Of a stretch of 64,000 bases of DNA, positions 33,241-44,607 are shown piece by piece. The stretch's first letter is position 1. Every line of letters starts with the position of its first letter. The stretch lies in assembly GCA_963675135.1 (NCBI GenBank), contig OY776130.1, forward strand, positions 24,172,001-24,236,000, read 5' to 3'. Position numbers and translations under genes: made by a program. This stretch comes from Galeopsis tetrahit (Eukaryota; Streptophyta; Magnoliopsida; Lamiales; Lamiaceae). The notes under the pieces were generated by a model. The model had not been told where the DNA came from. It saw nothing but the letters and a program-made list of their open reading frames with translations, and did not search any database.

Positions 33241-36200
33241 ATGGAGTATCCACTTTCACCCGCACTTAAACCTCCCATTCTAGAGGGTACTAACTATGCT
33301 TTTTGGAAACCTAAAATGCGTATGTACATCAAATCCATTGATGAACGAGCATGGAGGAGTGTTCTTACTGGTTGGACTCAACCACGAACTACGGCGGATG
33401 ATGATAACGAGTCACAAGTCAAAAGAGAACTTGATTGGACCAATGATGAAATCACGGCTGCAAGCTATAATTCAAAGGCGTTGAATGCAATCTTTACCTC
33501 GACTGATGTCTCAATGTTCAAGATCATTTCAAATTGCATATCCTCGAAGGAAGCGTGGGATCGATTGCAAGAACATTGTGAAGGATCGGATAGCGTACGA
33601 AGGACGAGACTACGTATGCTTGGAACCAAATTCGAGAATCTAAGGATGAAAGAAGATGAAACCATTTCTGCCTACAACGAAAGGTTGACTGAAATTGCAA
33701 ACGAAGCTCATTCCCTTGGTGATCCAATATCCAATACAAGGTTAGTTCATAAAATTCTTAGATCTGTCCCTAAACGTTTTGATCCTAAGATATGTGCTAT
33801 TGAAGAAGCTAAGGACACTGATGTTCTAAGTCAAAATGAATTAATTGGAATATTGAAAACCTATGAGATGAACTTTACTGAAAAGAATGATGAAAGTGAT
33901 AAGAAAGTTTTAGTTTTTAAAGGTAATGCTTCATCTAGTACTGATAAAACTTCGTATATTACTGAAATTGAAACTGACGATGATGATGTTTTCGAGGAAT
34001 GTCTCAACAATCCTGACAACATGGCCTTAATCACTAAACAGTTCAAATCATTCTTGAAAAATAGGCCAAACAAGGTTAAAGACAGTATACAACCTAAGGT
34101 TCAGATTAATTACACTCAACAATTGCCTGTTAGGAAAAATACTTTTAATCAATCTATGCAAATTTATAGGAGTAGCAAATTAAAAAATGATGTTGAATTT
34201 AGAAAGAAAGTCAAGTGTGATGCATGTTCTGGTTTTGGTCATTATGCTAATGAATGTGCCAACACTTTGCTAAAAAGAAAATTGAATTTCAGTGCTACTA
34301 TGAGTGATGAATCTGATGCTGAAAATGAAATTGAAGATGATGTAGAACGTGCTTTTTCTGGCAGAATTGATTTTGATGATACGTTTATTGATGATTTGGA
34401 TGATGATTATTCAGATGATGAGCTAAATGTGCCTACATTTCAGACATCACCGAGTAATGACAGTCCAGAATCTAACTGTTGTGCAAGTTCAATTTTTGAG
34501 ACAGGTACTTCAAGTGACAGGAACTTATCCAGAAGTGATACAGAAATTGATGATCTTCATAAAACTGTTTCTAAACTAGAATCTATGCTTACAAAGAAAG
34601 ATCATGAGATTTCAAAACTTAAAGATAGGTTGGATGTTTCTATATTGGATTTCAGAAAATACTCATATGATAAACCTTTAATTAATGATAATTCTTTCAA
34701 AAGTCATACAGTTTCTGAAATTGAAAAATTAAATCGAACTCTAAAGTCTATGACTATAGAAAATTCTGATTTAAGAGATTCTTTAACAAAATTAGAAAGT
34801 ATCTTAACTAAAAGGGACTTGGAGATCTGTAAGTTAAATGAAAAGTTGAAGGAATCTACATTAAACTTCAAGAAATTTTCAGAAGGAAGGACAAAGCTGA
34901 ATCATGCGTTAACGATAGGTAATCCCGGAAAAAATGGACTTGGATATAATGGTATGTCTTCTAAACCTTCAAATGCTAAAATGCTTATTGTGTTTGTAAA
35001 AGTTGAAGCTAAAAATGATTATAATACCTCTGCTAAAGCACAAGTTTCTGTTGATAAAAGAAACACATGTTGTTACTGCTTAAAAAATGGACATACACGA
35101 TCATACTGTTTCAAACGAATGAAAGATAAGAAAACTGCCAAAATGTTGTCTAAAATGACTCAATATGCTGAACAACATTCTGCACAAAACGTTTATGTTT
35201 CTAAATCTGATATTGTGTGTAATGTTGTGCATATGTCTTTGAAAGTCTGTATTCCTGGTTTATGGTACTTTGATAGTGGCTGTAGTAGACACGTGACAGG
35301 GCAAATTAATTATCTTTCTGATTATAAGGCTTATGATGGTGGAAATGTTACCTATGGAGGTGGTTCTAAAGGTAGAATTATTGGAAAAGGAACATTGAAT
35401 GTATCTGGTTTTCCTAAATTATCAAATGTTTTACATGTTGATGGCTTACTTGCAAACTTGATTAGTATTAGTCAATTATGTGATGATGATCTACATGTCA
35501 AATTTGATAAGAATTCTTGCTATGTTCTGGACAAAAATTCTAATTGTGTTATAACAGGAACAAGATCAGTTGATAATTGTTATTTGATTGAATCAAAAGA
35601 AATATGCAATAATGTTAAAATTGATGAAAATACTCTTTGGCACAACAAACTTGGTCACGCTAATTATAAACAAATTCAACAACTGATTAGATTAGGAGCT
35701 GTTACAGGTTTACCTAAACTTCAGTTTGGAAAACTAAGATCTGTGGCCCATGCCAAAAAGGTAAGCAGGTTAGGGTGTCTCACAAAATGTTGGGACATTG
35801 TTCAACAAAACACTGCTTTGAACTGCTGCATATGGATCTGATGGGTCCAATAGAGACTGAGAGTATAGGTGGTAAGAGATATTCATTGGTTGTGGTTGAT
35901 GATTACTCAAGATACACTTGGATTGAATTTCTAAAAGAAAAATCTGAAACTTTTTCTATCTTCAAAATTCTTTATAAAAGATTCAAAACTGTTTTTAACT
36001 CTAAAGTATGCAGAATTAGGTCTGATCACGGAAGAGAGTTTGAAAATAGTTCGTTTTCTGAATTTTGTGAAAGTAAGGGTATCATGCAAGAGTTTTCTTC
36101 ACCTAAAACTCCACAACAAAATGGTATTGCTGAAAGGAAGAATAGAACTCTTCAAGAAATGGCTAGAGTTATGCTTTTATCCAAACAACTTTCTAAAAGA

Positions 36201-36817
36201 TTTTGGGTTGAAGCATTGAACACTGCATGTCATATTTCTAATAGAGTTTATATTCGAGCAAACTCAAATGAAACTCCATATGAAATTCTAAATAGGAGAA
36301 AACCAAATTTGAAATATTTTCATGTGTTTGGATGTGTTTGCTATATATTGAATGATAGAGATCAATTGCATAAGTTTGATTCAAAAAGTGACAAGGGATT
36401 CTTTTTAGGTTATTCTAGAAATAGCAAAGCCTATATAATTTATAATCTAAGGACTGATACTGTGCAAGAATCTGTAAATGTGGTATTTGATGATGATGCT
36501 AGTCTTACAGGTCAAAACATTGAATATGATGTATCTGATCTAGTTGAAATTTCAAAAGATTCTGAGAATTCTGATCAAAATCAAAGTGTTGATCCAGATG
36601 ATGCAACACCCGTTCAAACAACTTCAGAAAAGTCAGAATCACCAGAAAATATCTATGAATATCAGAAAACACCATCTACCAGAATACTTAAGAATCATCC
36701 TCAAGACCAGATCATAGGTGAACAGTTTACAGGTATTCAAACAAGAAGAAGAATGGGTATCAATTCAAAAGATGTGGTAAGGTCTATATGCATGTCATCC
36801 ATGTGCAACAAGGTAAC
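33241..36817 (+). pseudogene. Element C gag, protease and integrase (one frameshift; cut by hAT)
   Basis: An ATG at 33241 follows the PBS by 50 bases. Gag shows LEGTNYAFWKPKMRMYI near residue 18 and a first CCHC knuckle CDACSGFGHYANEC near residue 327; a second, CYCLKNGHTRSYC, lies near residue 611. A coiled coil separates them. Protease reads YFDSGCSRHVTG near residue 677, with an intact active site. The integrase HHCC starts WHNKLGH. A one-base indel in the A-run at about 35728-35733 shifts the frame inside HHCC, so the rest (GPCQKGKQ, LHMDLMGP, IRSDHGREF, NGIAERK) is read in the next frame up to the hAT element. Everything else is intact. Confidence 0.92.
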
Positions 36818-37024
36818 TAGGGGTGTGCACCGGTCCAGAACCGGACCGGGACCGGAATCTTAAAAAATTTCGGACCGAGGACCGGAATGTAACCGGTCCG
36901 AGTTTGGACCGTTTCAGACCGGTTTTTTTTTTTTTTTAATTCTTTAGTGTATGAGAAGCAGTGGAAAGTGGATCACATTTTTTTGAAGATCTAGAAATTT
37001 CTTCATATTTACCTTTATAATAAA

Positions 37025-37272
37025 GGGTTGGTCTGCTATGGACTTGAGTGCATGTTATGCACCCTAGTCCATGTTGTACTTTTCAGTTTTACTGACTTAC
37101 ACTTTTTGGTAAATGGTGTTGCACTTTTCAATTATTAAACTGTATAATAATATTTTTAGTAATAATTGAAAAGTGCAACACCATTTACCAAAAAGTGTAA
37201 GTCAGTAAAACTGAAAAGTGCAACATGGACTAGGTTGCATAACATGCACTCGAGTGCATACTAGACTTTACC
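37025..37272. mobile_element. Foldback Mutator-like MITE, copy 2
   Basis: It is the same 246-248-bp palindromic element as at 10296-10541, with ends gggttggtctgctatgg and gcatactagactttacc. The 9-bp duplication tataataaa is perfect (37016-37024, 37273-37281). The left arm has gacttgagtgc where the other arms keep cactcgagtgc. Confidence 0.88.
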
Positions 37273-37281
37273 TATAATAAA

Positions 37282-38000
37282 TTCCTTTTTAATATCCTAA
37301 AGAATAAGTTATGCCCTTTAGATCAAGTTGATCACAATTGTGCAAGAATATATATATACTTGAAAACTTAATTTATAGCAAAACCATGTTCATAGAAATT
37401 AAAATTCAAGTCCAAAATGAAAAAGCAGTAGTCCAAAATGAAAAAACAGTAGTCCAAAATGAAACGATGCACAAATTTAAGGATCTACAATGTATATAAC
37501 ATTGTCTTCATCGTCCAATGTAATCTTCATCAAATCTGTAATAACATATATAAAGATGTTAAAATTTTTAAATGGGTACAACTAATAAATAAACATGCTG
37601 AAAAATATTTGATAAGTATAAATCATTACCATTCTCAATTTCTTCTAACTCACGCAAATCGCTCAAATTATCTTCCATGTCACGTAAATCCTTTCCCTTG
37701 GGTGCTCCTTTGGCACGAAGCCAATCTTGTGTACAAATAAAATTCTCACATGAAAAAATAAATATATTAGATATAATAAAATAAAAATTTTTGAATGAAA
37801 AGTAAAAAGAACGGAGCTGAACGCAAAGAGTGGGAGTGGAGAATGGAGATTGGAGAAGGTTTGTCGCGGTTGGGTGAGCGCCGTTTCAGATAAATGTTGA
37901 AGAATTTTGAGAATGGTAAAAAAGGGGAATTAGGTTTAAGAAAGTGGAAGAGGAATGAGATTTGTAATTTCTAAAATTCAAATAATAAAAAAAAAAAAAA
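37282..38000. other. hAT interior without genes
   Basis: AT-rich sequence with a triple cagtagtccaaaatgaaaa repeat (37425-37462) and a more GC-rich patch at 37810-37900 (ggagaaggtttgtcgcggtt). No transposase fragment is recognised. Confidence 0.5.
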
Positions 38001-38175
38001 AAGTAAATTCGGGTTTCCGGTCCTGGACCGGAAAATTACGGTTTTAGACCGGACCGGACCGGAATCCGGATTCTTAAAAAAATTTGGACCGAGGACCGGA
38101 CCGGAATCTAACCGGTCGGTCCAGTTCCGGTCTTTTTTCCAGTCCGGTTTTATTTTGCACACTCCTAAAGGTAAC

Positions 38176-39724
38176 TCATGAGTGTTATCATTCTATGATT
38201 GAGCCTAAAGATTTTGTTGAAGCTTTAAATGATGAAAATTGGGTAAATGCTATGCATGAAGAATTAAATCAATTTGTTAGAAATGATGTATGGACCCTTG
38301 TTCCTAGACCTGATAATGTCAATGTTATAGGAACTAAGTGGATATTTAAAAACAAAACTGGTGAAATAGGAAACATCATTAGAAATAAAGCTAGACTTGT
38401 AGCTCAAGGTTACACTCAAGTTGAGGGTATAGATTTTGATGAAATATTTGCTCCTGTAGCTAGAATCGAGTCTATAAGATTATTACTTGCCATTGCATGT
38501 TTCATTGATATAAAGTTGCATCAAATGGATGTTAAGGCTGCATTCTTGAATGGAATTCTTATGGAAGAAGCTTATGTTGAACAACCAAAAGGTTTTGAAA
38601 ATCCTGAATTTCCTGACCATGTATTTAAATTGAAGAAGGCCTTATATGGATTAAAACAAGCACCTAGAGCATGGTATGAAAGACTAACTGATTTTCTAAT
38701 TGAATTTGGATTTGTTAGAGGAGAGGCTGATAGAACTCTTTTTATTAAGCATGCTAATAATGATATTATGATTGCTCAAATTTATGTAGATGATATAGTA
38801 TTTGGATCTACTTGTGATCATATGCTTAAAATGTTTGTGAATGAAATGACATCTACTTTTGAAATGTCTATGGTTGGTGATTTAAATTACTTTCTAGGAC
38901 TTCAGATTAAACAACATAAAGATGGCATTTTTATTACTCAAAGCAAATATGTTAAAAGTTTAGTGAAAAGATTCGGCTTAGATAATTCTAAACATATGAA
39001 GACACCTATGGGATCAACTCAGAAACTGAGTAAAGACAATGTTGGACAAAATGTTGACCCAACATTATACAGATCAATGATCGGAAGTCTTCTATATTTA
39101 AGCTCTAGTAGGTCTGATATCATGTTCAGTGTATGCTTGTGTACTAGATATCAATCTAATCCTAAAGAATCACATATGAATGCTGTTAAAAGAATCATAC
39201 GATATGTTGCAGGCACATGTGATTTGGGCATATGGTATAGCAAAGACACTAACTGTACTTTGACAGGATATAGTGATGCATATTGGGCAGGTGATAGTGA
39301 TGATCGAAAGAGTACAAGTGGTGGTTGTTTCTACATGGGAAACAACTTAATCTCGTGGCACAGTAGGAAACAAAACTGTGTTTCTCAATCCACTGCTGAA
39401 TCTGAATACATCGCAGCAGGGAGTTGTTGTACTCAATTACTATGGTTGCAAAAAATGTTCAATGACTATGGCATTAAAAATGATAAGCTAACTGTATTTT
39501 GTGATAATACTAGTGCTATAAATATATTTAAGAATCATGTGCAACATTCTTTGACAGAGCATATAAGTATTAGACACCATTTTATTAGAGATCTTGTTGA
39601 GAAAGAGATTGTGAAGTTAGAATATATATCTACTGAAAAACAACTAGCTGATATTTTTACAAAAGCCCTTGATGATAAGAGGTTTTCATCCCTTCGAAAA
39701 TCTCTTGGATTATGCACTATCTGA
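38176..39724 (+). pseudogene. Element C reverse transcriptase and RNase H
   Basis: It continues the C pol frame after the hAT element, with no internal stop. [67 protein letters not shown] and AQIYVDDIVFGS with the catalytic Asp pair. RNase H: YSDAYWAGD, STSGGCF, LISWHSRKQNCVSQSTAESEYIA and FCDNTSAI. It ends at a tga (39722-39724). The second acidic residue of YSDADW is Tyr here (DAYW). This part looks catalytically near-complete, but the element needs the upstream frame repaired. Confidence 0.93.
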
Positions 39725-39942
39725 AAAATTCTGACTAAATGTTGTATCGAATGTTTAAACATTTGAGACAACATATGGAATGGTCTTTTAGATTTTTCTG
39801 GATATTTTTCTGTGTTAGATTTTAAGTAATTCTTCTGTGTAAATGTTGTTTGAGCCTGGAAAATTTGTTGCAAAAAATTCTGTTCTGGACATACATCTCT
39901 TAAATGCAAAAGAAGATCACAATTTAGATGCTTAAAAATCAC

Positions 39943-40083
39943 TGAGTAACTATGGGACACGGAGCTCGCTACTACGATGTTCTCTTTTCAAAAGGTGATT
40001 AAAAATTGCATCAAATTATTCATATATCCATTGAGTAACTATGGGGCACGGAGTTCGCTACTACGATGCACTCTTTTCAAAAG
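39943..40083 (+). repeat. Direct duplication of about 52 bp in element C
   Basis: The two copies start tgagtaactatggg(a/g)cacgga 89 bases apart and are about 92% identical. They lie after the pol stop. The purpose is unknown. Confidence 0.85.
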
Positions 40084-40467
40084 ATGGATCAATGTGAAAT
40101 TGTGAAAAAAAATATATATATGTGCAACACAAATGAAGCAAATTCATGTAAAAACAGTGTTGAGATGTATGTGGGCCAACATTATGAGCGACATTAAAAT
40201 GGTTCGAATTTCAGTTACCTTTATGAATTATTTATTTTCTGAATATTAGATTAATTTTTCAGATTTATTTATTTGATTTATTTCCATGTCAGCATTTAAT
40301 TCCAGATATTTACTTCATTTTCTGTATTTTATTTAAATTTGGGCAGTTTATTTTATCCTTGTTTTTCTCCCACAAACTTCACACGATCATACATGGCAGA
40401 AGTTATCTCCCACTATTCCACTATTCAAATCAACTTCTGTGAAATTACTTCCGATCAATCTCTATCT

Positions 40468-40476
40468 CTATATAAG
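40468..40476 (+). promoter_or_regulatory. TATA-like box before the C post-pol ORF
   Basis: ctatataag sits in a CT-rich stretch about 195 bases before the ATG at 40669. It may be an internal promoter, but only the motif supports this. Confidence 0.35.
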
Positions 40477-40668
40477 ACTCTCGATCAAAATGAATGTCTA
40501 CTCATCTTATACATTGCATCATTAACTTATTGGCACAAGGAATTAAAAGGTATATTTGTAGTTCCAAGACTACAAAATAGGGTTAAATTATTACTAGCCT
40601 ACAATATTCATTAAGATTTCTTGTAAAGACTTTTAAACTTCTGATTTGATTGTTGCAGGCTTTTATAG

Positions 40669-42468
40669 ATGGAAAAGTCATCTTCTTCACCAAAACCGAG
40701 CTCAAACCCTTCTTCCTCATCCATCTCTCCAACAAACCTTAACCTACTAGCTTCTATGGCGTCCTCTCTAAACGTTTCAGAAAATATTGCATCAACTGAA
40801 CCCGGCTCACCCACTATTATGATCGGGTCGATTGAAATTCAAATTCCCATAATGCAAAATTCTGTTTCTAAAACACCAAAAGCTCCAGAAATTCCATCCA
40901 CTGAAATTACCCCATCCATGGACTTTGGACCTCTGGATATTCGCACAGAAATTGCTCAAGCTTCAAAATCCATTTACACTGGGAAAGCAAAGAAGGTGCA
41001 TACTGATGGTGGTTCTTCAAATCCAGTGCATGTGACTGATTCAGAATCTAATTCCCCTGCTGAGAAAGCCTCTTCTGATGATCAATTCAATCCGGCTGAT
41101 GAGGATACAATTCCGAATAATGTTCAAATGGAAGGAAACACTAATGATCATAACAATGTCGCTGAGTCCGAAAATGTTGCCTCTCCGATGGCAACATCCG
41201 AAAATTCGTCACCACCATCATCCTCTGGACCTTCTGATGAGGATGGTGACAGTGACAATGAGGTACAATCTGACCCCTTATTTAGTTCGAATGATGAAGA
41301 AGAACTTAGAAATGATCAAAACAGTGAAAGATATAGGACAATTCGAACACGGTTGATTGCTAGTGAAAGGGTAATCAAAATTTCAGACTTTGAAGAGGTT
41401 AACATGATAGGGTTTTTAGAAGAGAGGTCCTTGTTACATTCCCTACTGTTTGCATGCCCATATTATGTTGAGTGGATTTATGAATTTTATGCAAACATAA
41501 GCAAGTTTACCTCAAGAGTAGAGTCTCCTAGGTATGGGAATGTGTGGTTCTGTGGTAACACTATTGCTATCACTCCTAGACTTATAAACACTATGCTCAA
41601 GACTAGGATTATGGATGATCCTGTTGTGTCTGATCACAATAAGGTTATTTCAGTTATCACCGGGGGTAGAGTCAAAAAATGGAAACACAAACTTTTAGCC
41701 TCCCGTTTAACTAGCTTGTATTCTGTGTTACATAAACTGGTGTGTTACAATTGGCTACCTACCACAAACAACACTACCCTTACTCTAGATCAAACCATCC
41801 TCTTATATAAGATAGGGCACCTCAAACAGTTTAATCTTGGTCAAACTATCTTTGACAACATGATGTCGTATGGGCGTAATCTGAAGGGAAAGGGACTTCT
41901 TCCTTCTCCTTGTCTGATCTACAAGTTCCTTGAAGACAAAGAGTTTGTTCGACCAGCACATGAGGTAATAAACAGTGGCTATGTACCTCACTACACCATC
42001 TCGCATCAATTGAAGACAGGAAACTGAGTGCGTGATATACCACTTCCTGGCCAGCAAAATGTTCCTGAAGATGACCCATCATCTTCACAACAACACAATC
42101 CTTATGCAGGTCTTATTACTTCAGTGCACTTATCACCTACTTACATACAAAAGCAGATTGACTTCATCCAAACAACGATTACTAATCTTCAAAGCACGGT
42201 GGAAGACATGCTTATACAGAAGCAATTTTGCAATACTTGCTTTCTACTCCAACAGGGGGAGTAGCTGATGCTGATGTTACTGGTGGTGATAATGTTCCTA
42301 ATGGTGGTGATTGATCATTTCCTAGAGCAACTGATGTTGATGACGTTCCAGTTGCTGATCAACCAAATACTGATACAGTTCATACCGTAGATGAAAATGC
42401 TGATGCAGTTCAACAAGTTCAAGACCAAGACGATGAAGACCTCCATACACTTTATGGAGACATTTGAT
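40669..42468 (+). pseudogene. Element C post-pol ORF (group-2 type)
   Basis: The open frame 40669-42027 (452 codons) starts MEKSSSSPKPSS. Residues 1-220 are Ser/Pro/Asp-rich and disordered. Residues 240-450 form the conserved part: ERSLLHSLLFACPYYVEWIYEFYAN-type helix, then ITPRLINTMLKT, LTSLYSVLHKLVCYNWLP and DQTILLYKIGHLKQFNLGQ. A tga at 42025-42027 is followed in phase by 78 more codons (to 42264); after a G-run (42255-42259) the adjacent frame gives an Asp/Val-rich tail to about 42468. The original ORF was probably near 600 codons. B and B' carry decayed copies. The conserved part resembles that of A and E in pattern. No signal peptide or membrane helix is evident. Confidence 0.7.
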
Positions 42469-42906
42469 TAAAGCATGAAGACAGGGGGAGAACCTGTGTT
42501 GAGGGGGAGTACGTGCAGACTACATGAAGATGCAGTTGATATCATTTCGGCCCAATCATTGCCCTCAATGCACCTTTATATTTTTCTCCTTGTTGTAATG
42601 CTTAATATTTAATTATGTTAGTTTTATTTCTATTTGAAAACAATTTTATTTCTGTATTGTTTTTTGATAGATCAGTTTATTAGGATTTCCTTATTATTAC
42701 TTTAGGATTTCTTTTTGTTGTTATTTATTTCAGTTTTTAATCTAAACACATTGTTTTTAGTGTTTAGAGCAAGACTTGTCACCTACATTTGGTTATTACG
42801 GTTTTATGTCATTTACTTGATGTAAACCTTGTATATTTTTACTTTGAACAGTTATGTATGTTTAACATCAGAAGTGTTGTAGTAGAAAGGCCAAATTGGG
42901 GGAGAT
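42469..42906 (+). other. Element C 3' untranslated region and polypurine tracts
   Basis: Purine tracts acagggggagaac (42481) and tgagggggagtac (42499) precede the canonical tract aaattgggggagat at 42893-42906, which abuts the 3' LTR. No gene is visible. Confidence 0.75.
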
Positions 42907-43655
42907 TGTTGATGTTGTACCGGTGATGAACAAAATGTTCCATCACTTTGGGCAACATCATAATTCGCCCTTTCTCCTAAACGCTAACTCCGATTTTTCC
43001 ATGTTGTTCGTAATGTTCCTTTTATGCAGTTACAGGGCTGGACGGTTCCAGATCTGGCAGTTGCATGAGGAGTGAGAAAAAGCCTACAATCATGGAAGTT
43101 GAGATTAACTTGGAAGTTTCCTTATTTTTAGGAGATAAGAGGAGTTACATAGATCATGCGTCTATGTGAGTTGAAGGCCTGCAGAATTCTCTATAAATAG
43201 AGGCAGCCTTCAGCGCAAATTACAGAGAGAAGAAAAGCTCACCAAGACTAAAATTATCGAGTGCACGTTGTGTATTTAGTTTTAAGAATATTATTGTTTC
43301 ATCTCTCTGCGTGTGATAGATTAGTTGTAAACTCTATCAAATAATCTAGCACATTAGTTTTGAATCTAGAAGGTTTATGTATAGACCGAATTGAGGAGTT
43401 GTTCCATAAAAGTTATTCTAGATTCGTAAGGGTGTCAATACCGTATAATTGGCACTGCCGTACCTCGAAGAGGATTTTGGTTCTTGTTTTACTAATCATA
43501 TTTTTAGTGAAACAGTATAGACTTATTTATAGTCTATACAAAATTTTGAATACTCTGTTGTTTCGTGTTTTTAATTTCCGCTGCTCTAATTGTTGTCTTC
43601 GTTGTTCCATCATCTTTAAGGCAACACCTCTAATAAACACATACACACACTTTCA
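42907..43655 (+). repeat. 3' LTR of element C
   Basis: It is 749 bp, the same length as the 5' LTR, and ends cacacactttca followed by the target copy aatat. Confidence 0.94.
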
Positions 43656-43660
43656 AATAT

Positions 43661-44602
43661 CAAAAGCAGCGGGAATCAAGGAATCGACCAAAGCACAAAA
43701 AGGAAAGATTGCTAAACGGCTAGTTGCAGCAATCCTCCCTATAAATACAAGAGGATGAGGAAAAACCAAGCACGAAAATACAACGCAAGAATTCGAAAAG
43801 CTAATCAAGCAAGCAAGCCAAAAAGCAATACTTTGTCAAGAATTCTCAAGAGCCCAAAAAAGCATTAGAATATCCTTTTAGCTCTTAAGTTATTTCCCAT
43901 CCAACTAAAGAACCTGAATCTTAACCATATTGTATATCCTTTGATTTAGGCATAGTGGTTAAGCAATTTATAAGTTTGAACCATTAGTTGGATCATTTCA
44001 AAAACCCCAAAACCCCCACCATAAGGTTAAGTTTTTGAACCCCTGTAAGAGTGCAAGTGCTCACAATCACTTGCGGAGACCGTAGCAGTTCGGGACTGCT
44101 CAGATCTCAAAGTCCTACCCTTGGGACTATAAAGGACAAGCTCTTGTAATTTTCGGGAAATTAAAGGGATTAAACATCACGTTTGGAACGTGAGAGTGGA
44201 CGTAGGAACGTATATCCGAACCACTATAAAATCTGGTGTTATTTACTTACTGCACTTTACTTTTCTATTTACTTATATCTTTATATAGTGCATACTGTGA
44301 TTTGAAACATCTTTATAAATAAGGTCACATCTTTCAAACCAGCATCAACTGAGTATTTCACAAAATAAGCAATTGGTTGTTTCAAAAGAACTCTCGAACG
44401 AGTCTAAATAAAAAGGCCTACTCACTTCCGCATACGAACCTCTACATCAGATAACTATAGTCTTCTGGACCAGCAGACTTGCAGTCCAGCTGACATAGAT
44501 ATCAGAAGAGGTTTCCAACTCTTTGATTGAAAAGGTTTTAAAGTCTATTCACCCCTCCCCTCTAGACTTTAATCCCATTCACTACTCGTTCAGGGACCAA
44601 CA
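43661..44602 (+). repeat. 3' LTR of element E, right piece
   Basis: It resumes with caaaagcagcgggaatcaag, matching 15929-16869 of the 5' LTR. It ends ggaccaaca and is followed by ttgag. Confidence 0.92.
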
Positions 44603-44607
44603 TTGAG

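Larger units (their letters stand above)
36818..38167. mobile_element. Non-autonomous hAT-type element in C pol
   Basis: The terminal inverted repeats are taggggtgtgca and tgcacactccta (one mismatch in 12). A perfect 8-bp duplication aaggtaac flanks it (36810-36817, 38168-38175). Both ends have clusters of ccggacc/ggaccgg subterminal motifs. It is 1350 bp without transposase. Small frames inside (37459-37740 plus, 37971-38162 minus) have no recognisable motif. The pol frame before and after it is in phase when it and one target copy are ignored. A foldback MITE is nested at 37025-37272. Confidence 0.92.
39725..40668 (+). other. Element C region between pol and post-pol ORF
   Basis: It contains a direct duplication of about 52-55 bases (39943-39994 and 40032-40083) around gctactacgatg...ctcttttcaaaag, a TATA-like ctatataag at 40468-40476, and a splice-acceptor-like gattgttgcag at about 40648-40658 just before the ATG at 40669. 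An unassigned short frame spans 40339-40614. Confidence 0.6.
32428..43655 (+). mobile_element. Element C: best-preserved Sirevirus-like Ty1/copia element (group 2)
   Basis: It has 749-bp LTRs on both sides, about six differences between them, and the 5-bp duplication aatat (32423-32427, 43656-43660). Order: LTR, PBS, gag-protease-integrase-RT-RNase H, post-pol ORF, polypurine tract, LTR. Total 11228 bp, of which 1358 are the hAT insert and its extra target copy. Gag-pol would be a single frame of about 1700 codons apart from one frameshift. It is related to B and B' through gag, PBS spacing, polypurine tract and post-pol ORF. Confidence 0.94.
15409..44602 (+). mobile_element. Element E: Sirevirus-like Ty1/copia retrotransposon inside A
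   Basis: It is flanked by the 5-bp duplication ttgag (15404-15408 and 44603-44607). Both ends are TGTTGGGATAT...GGACCAACA. Order on the plus strand: 5' LTR, PBS, gag (split by F), protease, integrase, reverse transcriptase, truncated RNase H, long post-pol ORF, polypurine tract, 3' LTR (split by C). Without F and C it is about 13.4 kb. The LTRs differ at roughly 35-40 of about 1457 positions by hand count (about 2.5%), fewer than in A and more than in C or F. Confidence 0.93.

Noticed and set aside
35720..35790. Programmed frameshift between protease and integrase in C
   Set aside because: The break falls inside the integrase zinc domain and other copia elements have no shift there, so a chance indel is more likely.
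37459..37740. 93-codon ORF in the hAT interior
   Set aside because: No hAT transposase motif, low-complexity AT-rich codons and overlap with repeat units.
40669..42027. A host gene of 452 codons
   Set aside because: Homologous fragments occur at the same position in B and B', and it is enclosed by the C LTRs.
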